A DNA stretch of 64,000 bases, taken from positions 14,551 to 78,550 of the forward strand of contig WTPW01000305.1 of assembly GCA_009809945.1 (NCBI GenBank), given 5' to 3'. Below the pieces are notes generated by a model, which searched no databases, was not told the origin of the DNA, and was given only the letters and a program-made list of their open reading frames with translations. Positions 56,795 through 64,000 of this stretch are shown piece after piece (within the stretch, counting starts at the first letter, position 1; every line of letters starts with the position of its first letter). The position numbers and the translations under genes were made by a program. The stretch comes from Gigaspora margarita (Eukaryota; Glomeromycota; Glomeromycetes; Diversisporales; Gigasporaceae).

Positions 56795-59414
56795 TTGTTG
56801 TTGTTAAGGTGAGGTTTTGCCTTTATCTTTATTAATAAAATGTGTGAGATTCCTCATGGGGTTTCTCAAGTTACAAGTTATTATACAAGAATTAAGACTC
56901 AGACTATAGATAAACTAATTCTATCTAAATTATCTGCAACCTAAACCTACTAGAGTGGTTAAAACTCACCTAGATTTGGATGTGGAGGATTGAGTTAGTA
57001 AAAAAGCTATATTTGATCCAATTATATGACCAAATGTCTATTTTTCTAAGTGCTAGCCCAAGAGGTGGGCAGGTATTAGTATTGTCCTTATGTAGTTGGT
57101 CTGGTAAGCCACATATACAATTATAAGTATATAGAGCTTTGTTGTAAGAGGATATACATGAAGATTTAGTAAGTGTAGAGCNTGAAGATTGTTGTAATAG
57201 GTTTTGCGAAGATTTCTAGTTTGCAAGTTTTATACAGTATGGTTTTCATAAATGTTCATGAATGTTTTGTGAAATGAGCAGAAGGAGTTTAACAATAGTA
57301 TTGGATACATTTTTATAAAAGGTATATTGAGATACAATATTAATTAGTGGTATAGGAATAAAGCCCTGAATTGTAGTATAGAAGGTTGTAGTATTAAAGG
57401 GTGTAGAATGTGTAGGANAGAAGCAGTAGTNTGTTATAAGGTTGTCACGTAGTTGCTGTAGTTCAGTGGATGATATATNAGATAGNTCNGAAAAAGAAAA
57501 ATTTTTGATTGTGTTTTCAATAATGTTAGATATGTTATTTGAGCCTGGGCAGAGTAGCCAGTGAAGTTGGTGATCTGTTTGATTGCATGTGATACAAGTA
57601 GGGTGTATGTGTAGAGAGGGGTTTATAGAAAGAAAATAGGAAAATGTAGGAAGCATATGTAGCATACATTTAATTCGAAATGATTTTTGAGAGCAAAGTT
57701 GAAAGTTAGTATAATTATAAGTACGCTTGTGGTTATGATTAAGGTATAACCAGGTTGCATTCCAATCAATTTGTTGAGAAAGAGGAATAATTTGTTGGAT
57801 TCTGTGTTGAGAAGACCACATAGCAATAGTATGTGCATTACAGATATTTTTTATAGCACGGCGTGTTGGTTGCTCAATATTGTATTTTTTGTAAATGAAG
57901 GTGAAAGAGGGGTTGTAAATATTATGGGGCTGAAATTCAAGAATGGGTGAGGAAAAATGGTTTTTTGCAAGTTCATCAGCTTTGTTGTTGTATTTATTGT
58001 TGCTATGTGCTTGCACTTTGTGTAGTTTAATCTTAAGAGAATATGACTTAATGAGGTTAAGAAGAGTGTGCCAAATAGGCCAGTAGTTGTATGAATATAG
58101 TTTGTTGTAATTTGGTGTGTATAAAGTAAGTGTATTATACTTTGAAATAATGGATTGAGAATCGGTATATATATCTATGTTACTATTTCGAGGGCAAGTA
58201 CTAATTGCAGATAGTATAGCAATTAATTCAGCTTTGTATGAGGATGGCCAGTTTTGAATTTGAGCAGAGAAAGAGTGAGAAATATGATTATTGGAGACTT
58301 GGATCCATGCAATTCCCATAGAGCATCTTGGGTTAGAGATATGAATAACAGATCCATCAGTATAAAAACAAAAATTTGAGAGTAGAGAGTTGGATTGTGC
58401 TATAGTTTGAAGTTTTGTAGTAGCTGAAGAAGTTAGAAAAATGTCTAAAATAGGGTTGTTGTATATTATAATTTGGGGTAGAGGAGGAGTATTGATAAAA
58501 TGGCAAGATGCAATAGAATATAGTAAATCAAGTTGATTTGCATTAAGTTGAAGTTTGTTTGTAAGTTTGGTATAGGTTTTTCTACCCAAAAATTTGGTGG
58601 ATAGTGTAGCTGATATATCTAAAGTGCAGGCACTTTGAATTCTATTCGAATTAAGAGAACATCCTGAGCAGGGAGTGCAGTATATATCAGGAGTAGGGTA
58701 AAGAGATGTAATACTATAATCAGTTTGTATATTCCAATGTGTTATAGAGATAGTATTAGTAGTGTGATTAAATCGTCGAGCTTTTCCAATTATAATTTCA
58801 TTCTCAAGATAGGAAATAAGCCAAGGTTTAGATTTAGAGTTAAAGTGATCAGTTTGAAATAAAAGTGAATTAGTATTAGAAAGATGTAAAGAGGAACTAA
58901 TATGACGAGTTGTAGTATTGGATAAAATTATGTTTTCAAGTGTAAGAAACCAATTAGGTATTTTCCCTGGTATAAGATTATGAATTCTAGGAGAAATATG
59001 TGACCAAGATAAAAGAGTTGTATTATCATAAGAAGTGAGCTGCTCTAGAAATAAAATGTGCTTTGAGCGTAATTGGCGTTTAAAAGTTGTATATTGGGGA
59101 TGATGATGAAGAAGAGATTCAAGTGAAGTATAGGGTAGATTAATAGTAAATGGACGTAAAATTTCTGTATGTGCAGATATAGAAGATTCTAGGTGGTTGA
59201 GAAGTAAAATTATCTTAAAGGTAGTAGAGTGTTTGTTGGGGCCATCAATAATAGGGTTGGAGTGTTGTAGTATATTAGTTGTAGACCATAGATTGTTTTG
59301 TAATTGTTGTAATCGAATATGTGTACTATTACCAAGTAAGTGAGGATTGTTAAGTCGAAGTAAAAAGGTAGAAAGATGATGTTGTAATTGTATATCCCAA
59401 ATATTTTTGATTCC
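56766..59414 (-). mobile_element. 5'-truncated LINE with poly(A) tail
   Basis: TTTGGTGAAAATTTT is duplicated at 56751-56765 and 59415-59429 (15 bp), typical of target-primed reverse transcription. On the minus strand it starts inside ORF2, runs to a stop near 57246, has a ~450-bp 3' UTR, an (AAC)n run and an A tail of about 30 (T run, 56762-56793). Endonuclease and reverse transcriptase parts are absent, so it was dead on arrival, yet its frame is open throughout, which points to a fairly recent insertion. Confidence 0.85.
57246..59414 (-). CDS. C-terminal LINE ORF2 with RNase H domain (partial)
   Basis: The minus-strand frame is open from the element's 5' junction to 57246, about 720 codons; an internal TTG at 58589 is not the true start. 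The first 300 residues are a linker with no clear motif apart from a Cys-rich patch (CTPCSGC). An RNase H domain follows (58350-57950) with its acidic residues: FYTDGS, KAELIAI, YTDSQS and an HKVQAHSNN..NNKADELAK end. A CxxC-H-C knuckle (CITCNQTDHQLHWLLCPG) lies near 57570. RNase H removes the RNA strand from RNA-DNA hybrids and is carried by I/Tad-type LINEs. A few ambiguous bases fall at 57418-57487. It has no natural start codon and cannot act alone. Confidence 0.8.
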   Translation of the reverse strand, partial: GIKNIWDIQLQHHLSTFLLRLNNPHLLGNSTHIRLQQLQNNLWSTTNILQHSNPIIDGPNKHSTTFKIILLLNHLESSISAHTEILRPFTINLPYTSLESLLHHHPQYTTFKRQLRSKHILFLEQLTSYDNTTLLSWSHISPRIHNLIPGKIPNWFLTLENIILSNTTTRHISSSLHLSNTNSLLFQTDHFNSKSKPWLISYLENEIIIGKARRFNHTTNTISITHWNIQTDYSITSLYPTPDIYCTPCSGCSLNSNRIQSACTLDISATLSTKFLGRKTYTKLTNKLQLNANQLDLLYSIASCHFINTPPLPQIIIYNNPILDIFLTSSATTKLQTIAQSNSLLSNFCFYTDGSVIHISNPRCSMGIAWIQVSNNHISHSFSAQIQNWPSSYKAELIAILSAISTCPRNSNIDIYTDSQSIISKYNTLTLYTPNYNKLYSYNYWPIWHTLLNLIKSYSLKIKLHKVQAHSNNKYNNKADELAKNHFSSPILEFQPHNIYNPSFTFIYKKYNIEQPTRRAIKNICNAHTIAMWSSQHRIQQIIPLSQQIDWNATWLYLNHNHKRTYNYTNFQLCSQKSFRIKCMLHMLPTFSYFLSINPSLHIHPTCITCNQTDHQLHWLLCPGSNNISNIIENTIKNFSFXXLSXISSTELQQLRDNLITXYCFXPTHSTPFNTTTFYTTIQGFIPIPLINIVSQYTFYKNVSNTIVKLLLLISQNIHEHL

Positions 59415-60221
59415 TTTGGTGAAAATTTTATATATTCAAATATTCAAATATTCAGTGAATATTTGAATAAAACATTCATCGGATCAGACCTCTACTCATA
59501 TCTACCTTTAAATTCATTGGGTATGTATAGTTTTAGTAATGAAATGTGGAATACAGGATGAATATTCATATGTAACAGCAGGAACAACTTGTATACCATT
59601 GCTAATAACTTCTTTTCAACTTGATATGGTCCAATAAACTTCAAAGTTAATTTTTTTGAACTTCGTTTTAAGTCCACTATTGGTGTAAGGTGCTGCGTTA
59701 AGAGCATCACCTGTTCACTTTTCTGCAATTCCATATTTCTACATCCTTTATTGTAATATTTTGCTTGTCATTCCTGTGCCACTACTAACGAATCTCTTAT
59801 GATATGCATCGTTGCAGTCCAATATTCATACAAATCGTGGGCCATCTTTATCTTTGTCCTGTTTAATATTTTGGCTACTACGGTACTTGGGGTGATAGAG
59901 TAGTGGTTATAATCTAGCTAGAATGGTATGAATCCCGTTGATGATTGTTGCATATTGTTGTACACAAATTTAGCAGCAGGCAATAGCTGATCCAATTATC
60001 TTGCCAGTAATTAATGTACATTAGTAAATATATAGTAGTGAAATCTTTCGAATAATTTTGTGAATATGCAAAATCTTTCAAAAGATCTTGTATATCGCAA
60101 TATATTTCAAAATATTTTGCAATATATTTTGAAATATTTCAGGCTTTGAAATATTTCGAAAAAGTTTTTGAAATATTTCAAAAGTGAATTCAAAATATTT
60201 TGCAAAATAATTTGGCTAGTA

Positions 60222-61860
60222 ACTGGCTGGATTAGTAGGAGGACCCCGAACAATCTATATGAGGTTATATTTGAGGATCATAGTAAAAATTTTTTCTGTT
60301 AGCGGTTCTACTTTGGTATATATCAGCTACATTTCAAATATCAGGTACCAACTTTGGTATCAGTTCCCAATTTTTGAAATGTAAGTTTTCAAAAAAATCA
60401 TTCTCATTACCACTTTTCAAATATAATATTTGAAAAAATTACCCTATTACCATTCTTTCAAATATACTCATTTTGCCCATTATCTGTTTTCAAATATAAT
60501 CTTTTTACCCAATACCTACTTTTCAAATATAACCTTTTTGAAAAAACGGCCCTCTGTTAGCGTTTTTTCAAATAGAACATTACATAGATTGTTCGGGGTC
60601 CTTTAGTAGGTATGTAACCTGGGTTATGCCAAGGACGCATTGGACTCATTTTTGAAATACTTCAAAATTATGTATGATTTATTAAAAATTAATCTACAAA
60701 TTTTGTATTATACAATCAGATCAGATCTTTTGTTTATAAATGATTACAAATTAGATCTTCTATTTAGTTTTATATTGTTTTTTTTTGTTTTATTTGTTTT
60801 TTTTCGTTTCGTTTTTCTTTTTTTTTTATTTATTTATTTTTTAATTTTTTTCATACTTTACAAGAATATTAACACTTTATAAAAAAACTATCAACTTTTT
60901 GATACTTTGTAAAAACACCAATTCGACTTTGCAAGCCAACTTCAACTTACGACACTTCGCAAGAACACAACTGATTTCTCTAGCAATTTCTAAATTTTCA
61001 AGAATGCTTCTTTAGAGAAATGCTTTACTTAGGTGCAAGTTTTTGCAAGGTTTCACAAGTTTTTGCAAGTTTTTGCACATTTTTAAAAGGTTTTACTTCA
61101 TTTATTTTTTTGTTTTTTTTTGTTTTTGTTTTTTGTTTTTTTTTGTTTTTTTTTATTTTTTTTTATTAATTTATTTATTTCAGCACTTTGCAAGAACACA
61201 ACTCTTACTTCCTAGCATGCAAGAAAACCAATTCAGACTTTTTCAGACTTTACCTTAATTTTGGCGATTTCAGAATTTGCAAGAACATGAACTCTTACTT
61301 CAAAGAAATAGAGATTTGGGGCTTCATTTTTTTTTATTAAGTTTGCTTATATATTTTGTTTTTTCATTTTTTTTTTTTAACTTATTTTTTTTATTTTATT
61401 TATTTCTAACTTCTTCGAAACTTTGCAGAATACAACCTGACTTTTCTGGCGCTTTACAAGAACACCAACTCTAACTTCTCTGGTACTTAGTGAAAAAAAT
61501 TTTTTTTCAACTCTTACTTTTGAGAAATTTTTTTTTATTTTTAACTTCTCTACCATTTTTTTAAAAGTATTTAAAAAAAAGAGTGAAATGATATAATATT
61601 AAACTAAAAAAAATAGCGAAGCTAATATGATAGTTAAACAAAGAAGCAAAGATAATAGCTAACTATAAGTGTGCGAAATAAATATATATGGCTAGTTTTT
61701 TATTTTTCTTTTACAAATAGTAATAGAATTAGATATGACGAATTGTGTAAGTAGTTAAAATAATATGTAATAATGTAAAAATAATACTGTAAAGAATATA
61801 TAATAATTAATAAATATAATATATAATAATATCTATAATATCAATTAAAAATATATTTTT
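60222..61860. repeat. repeat family R, copy 3, with MITE Q inserted
   Basis: CTGGATTAGTAG at the left and GTAACCTGGGTTATGCC after the MITE match the start of the 27.6-kb copy. Further blocks (CTTTACAAGAA, CAAGTTTTTGCAAG, GATAATAGCTAACT) follow in the same order. The T-rich frames 60640-60882, 61043-61258 and 61277-61474 are low-complexity readings and not genes. Between 60010 and 60222 there are GAAATATTTC dyads only. Confidence 0.6.
60240..60602. mobile_element. MITE family Q, copy 2, exact 8-bp duplication
   Basis: TTAGTAGG flanks exactly (60232-60239, 60603-60610). Ends AGGACCCCGAACAATCTAT are inverted and nearly identical. It aligns by eye with 40624-41099 but lacks some inner repeats. 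It split a repeat R copy whose intact border is seen at 27628. Confidence 0.85.
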
Positions 61861-61989
61861 AATTTAAAAATGTAATAAATATAAAAAATAGACTGCACTC
61901 TTTTTGCAAATCATTTCCAAAAAACTAAAAAACAACAAAACAAACGGAATAGAGATTTTTGTATTCTAGTTTATTATAGAACAGTAACT

Positions 61990-62331
61990 AAGTAAATATA
62001 ATATCCACTACTACACAAGTAACCACCCTAGACCCAAAAGAAAATAGTACTACAAAAAAGAAAACACAGTCTAGATACACAAAATATACAGGAAGTTGCA
62101 GGAAAATCTAGCAAAAGTGTGAAAAATAAAGATGCAGTTGAAATTTCATCTCAAGAAAACAATCTTGGTGGACAAACAAGATGTGAAGAAAATGAACTGA
62201 AAGAAATAAGAAAAGAAAGCATGAGGAGGATGAGGAAACAGTTGTCATCAGCAATAACGACACATATTATACAAGAAAGACCTCAAGAACACAACATAAC
62301 CATAGATGACCAAACAGCAGATCTGAGTTGA
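61990..62331 (+). CDS. unknown A-rich open frame
   Basis: A K/E/Q/S-rich hydrophilic reading with no ATG in a convincing place (GTG at 62119) overlaps the next frame by four bases. Composition and strand bias (A-rich plus strand) match the frames that follow, so it probably belongs to the same unit. No domain is recognised. Confidence 0.3.
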
Positions 62332-63236
62332 TCCCAAAAAATTTAGAGATAACGTCATTAGAATCTGAAAAAGTAAACAATACAGAAAAGGAAATAGACC
62401 CAATCCAAATAACAAGTATAGATATAGATGGAAATGGACCCAAACAGTACACAGTTTTCAAAATGATCGTAGAAATTGATGATATGGCAAATCTGATAAG
62501 AGATACATGGAAAGAAGAAAAAGAAAAAGAACCAGAATTAGTAGAAGTAGCTAAAACTTATAGTCAAATAACTAGAGATAATGAACCACAACAGAGGAAA
62601 AGACACGAACCAACAGATATGGCTTGGGCAGACCTAGTGGTAGAAAGACTAGAAGCAAATTTAAAATCAGAGTTCGATAAAGAAAAATGGCACTATAAGA
62701 AAATTCTAGAAGCATTTATAAATGAGGAAAGGATGTGCAAATTTTTACTACATAAATTAGAAAGCAAACCAACTACACATGTTATTCCACCTGCGATTGC
62801 TATAAAATTTAAGTATCTAGACAGGGATTTCTTCCGTACCTTCACAAGAAATAAAAGGATCATACCTGCATACCAAAAAGAGTTTGATAAAATATTTAAC
62901 CTTGCAATAACTAATTACAAAGGAAAATATAATATTATGGTAACAAACAGACAGATAAGAGACCAAATTAACAGAAAAATCAAACAGAAAATTGCAAACA
63001 ATTTTTTAACAAACTACAAAATGAAGAAGAGACCGCAAGAGATAGCACGAGTACTAAACTACTGTATGGGCTTCATAAAAATTGAAAGCGATCTAAAAGG
63101 AGATAAAATGTGGGAAGTAATTAACAAAGCAATACAAAGCATACTGAGAACATTGCCAAGCATACCGGAAGAAATACCAGAAGAGATAAGAAATATATTT
63201 CTCTTGAGTTACCAATTAGAAATAGAGGAAACCTGA
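62328..63236 (+). CDS. unknown 302-residue open frame
   Basis: The longest plausible coding frame in the right-hand part. The sequence is lysine-, glutamate- and isoleucine-rich, with predicted helical charged stretches (KEEKEKEPELVEV, NRKIKQKIANN) and conserved-looking W/F/Y positions (DMAWADLVVERLE, YLDRDFFRTFTRN). No transmembrane segment or signal peptide. The given start at 62328 (ATC-adjacent) is uncertain. Open frames in the same style lie directly upstream and downstream, running off the window. It may be the first ORF of a LINE or another unidentified repeat protein. Confidence 0.5.
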   Translation: MIPKNLEITSLESEKVNNTEKEIDPIQITSIDIDGNGPKQYTVFKMIVEIDDMANLIRDTWKEEKEKEPELVEVAKTYSQITRDNEPQQRKRHEPTDMAWADLVVERLEANLKSEFDKEKWHYKKILEAFINEERMCKFLLHKLESKPTTHVIPPAIAIKFKYLDRDFFRTFTRNKRIIPAYQKEFDKIFNLAITNYKGKYNIMVTNRQIRDQINRKIKQKIANNFLTNYKMKKRPQEIARVLNYCMGFIKIESDLKGDKMWEVINKAIQSILRTLPSIPEEIPEEIRNIFLLSYQLEIEET

Positions 63237-63253
63237 GAGCAGTCCTAGCAGCC

Positions 63254-63523
63254 ATGAGAAAAGTATACAAATTCACACATCTGCCAGAAGAATTTTTTGT
63301 ACCTTTAGAAAGACTGTTAGAAGACCCAAAAGACTTGAAATATGATCTGAGAAAATTATTTACGGTAAAAGACCGAAAAAAGTTAAAAGAACTAATAAAA
63401 ATGAAAAGGAGTTTAGCAGAATATTACACATGGGATGGAAAACTTCCTGAAACATACTTTGACCTACCAAAAAAGAAGTTACAACTACCAACTACACTGC
63501 AAGAATTGTCATCGAGGGTTTGA
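63254..63523 (+). CDS. unknown open frame following the 302-residue one
   Basis: ATG at 63254 opens 89 residues, basic and helical in look (VKDRKKLKELIKMKRSLAEY, PKKKLQLPTTLQEL). It starts 18 bases after the previous stop. The close spacing and shared composition suggest one transcription unit or one decayed gene. No family is recognised. Confidence 0.4.
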   Translation: MRKVYKFTHLPEEFFVPLERLLEDPKDLKYDLRKLFTVKDRKKLKELIKMKRSLAEYYTWDGKLPETYFDLPKKKLQLPTTLQELSSRV

Positions 63524-63609
63524 GAATTCTTCCCAATAGACTTAGCAAAGAGTGGAAAAACGATGAGAGACATGGTGAATATGTTGAAAAGGGACTACTA
63601 TTTTTAAGT

Positions 63610-64000
63610 AATACCGAATGACTATTTTATACAAAAAAAGAGGTTACCCAGAGATCTGAGTAGAATACAAACAAATATAGCCTTTACATACCCAATTGAA
63701 GACTCAATTGAAGCTAGAAAGTTTGTAGAAGAAGCAGATCTAAGATATAATATCATTTACCCAATTTCAAGGCAGATAATGATAGCAAACCCAACAGAGA
63801 AACCAACATTACCAATGGATTATAATGAGGTAAAAGAAGTTAACCTAACTGTACCGATTGTGATAGCGAAACAAATAGTTAAAACAGTAAGGCTATTTAG
63901 AATGAAGTACTACATCCACAGGATCCCAGAAAAATGGATACAGTTTGCAAAAGTAAAAAAGAATGAGAATGAAATAGAAAGAAATACAGAAGTAACAGAA
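63610..64000 (+). CDS. unknown open frame continuing past the window
   Basis: One frame stays open to the window end and reads as a plausible mixed-composition protein (e.g. KRLPRDLSRIQTNIAFTYPI, MDYNEVKEVNLTVPIVIAKQ). The gene continues beyond 64000, so its identity must be sought there. Confidence 0.4.

Larger units (their letters stand above)
56269..59493. mobile_element. non-autonomous DNA element with 10-bp duplication (K)
   Basis: ACTCATATCT is duplicated at 56259-56268 and 59494-59503. Ends AGAGGTCTTATCTGGT and inverted AGAGGTCTGATCCGAT. Without the LINE inside it would be about 560 bp, mostly GAATATTCA(A/C)TGAATATTC words that fold back. Ten-base duplications fall in the Mutator range (9-11). 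It sits in the gypsy-type fossil. Confidence 0.7.
56090..60010 (-). mobile_element. chromodomain-type Ty3/gypsy fossil, split by a DNA transposon
   Basis: Two separated minus-strand pieces of an integrase region survive. At 59492-60010 are the end of the integrase core and the GPY/F-like module (KKLTLKFIGPYQVEKK, MNIHPVFHISLLK). At 56090-56268 is a chromodomain-like piece (EFEVEKILDKQTYY, QYLVKWKGC). The sequence between is the element at 56269-59493. No LTRs, reverse transcriptase or protease were found. It is an old, broken remnant with multiple breaks. Confidence 0.7.

Noticed and set aside
60640-61474. Phe-rich frames with membrane-like stretches
   Set aside because: Produced by long T runs in repeat family R, not by selection on a membrane protein.

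Overview
The window is about 75-80% A+T eukaryotic DNA made almost entirely of transposons, their short non-autonomous derivatives (MITEs), palindromic and tandem repeats, and a few eroded gene fragments. The best guess for the source is an arbuscular-mycorrhizal fungus (Glomeromycotina, Rhizophagus/Gigaspora-like). This rests on a Sel1-repeat fragment at 16.2 kb, a TPR-like duplicated exon at 22.6-24.5 kb, the extreme A+T content, and a repeat load dominated by hAT, Tc1/mariner and LINE relatives. It is an inference. No intact, recognisable host gene, tRNA, rRNA or CRISPR array is present.

Layout. 0-9 kb: an unknown broken gene with an intron (1.9-2.6 kb), a Tc1-like transposon with about 200-bp inverted ends (4315-6004) inserted in a tandem array, and four copies of one MITE amplified with that array (6.8-8.5 kb). 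9-22 kb: MITEs, foldback elements, a minisatellite (15.2-15.96 kb), a Sel1 fragment, low-complexity repeats and an 803-bp assembly gap flanked by telomere-like repeats. 22.6-24.5 kb: five tandem units of about 400 bp, each with an exon-like stretch. 25-45 kb: many MITEs, and palindromic satellite blocks (32.7-34.2, 38.9-40.3, 43.1-44.3 kb). 46.5-50.4 kb: a broken BED-finger hAT transposase gene with two later insertions. 50.6-55.8 kb: the densest nest, up to four elements deep. 56.1-60 kb: the remains of a chromodomain-type Ty3/gypsy element, split by a short DNA transposon, itself split by a 5'-truncated LINE whose 3' part of ORF2 is still open. 61.9-64 kb: A-rich open frames of unknown identity running off the end.

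The most useful outcome is a set of insertion events that can be read from target-site duplications. They give a relative order for many elements, and in several cases the empty site is visible in a second repeat copy in the same window. A second theme is a class of hAT-like elements that share a very short terminus (TAGTG.., TAGAG..) with 8-bp duplications, but whose interiors are arrays of different short self-complementary words. All family names below that lack a coding region are inferred from termini and duplication length.
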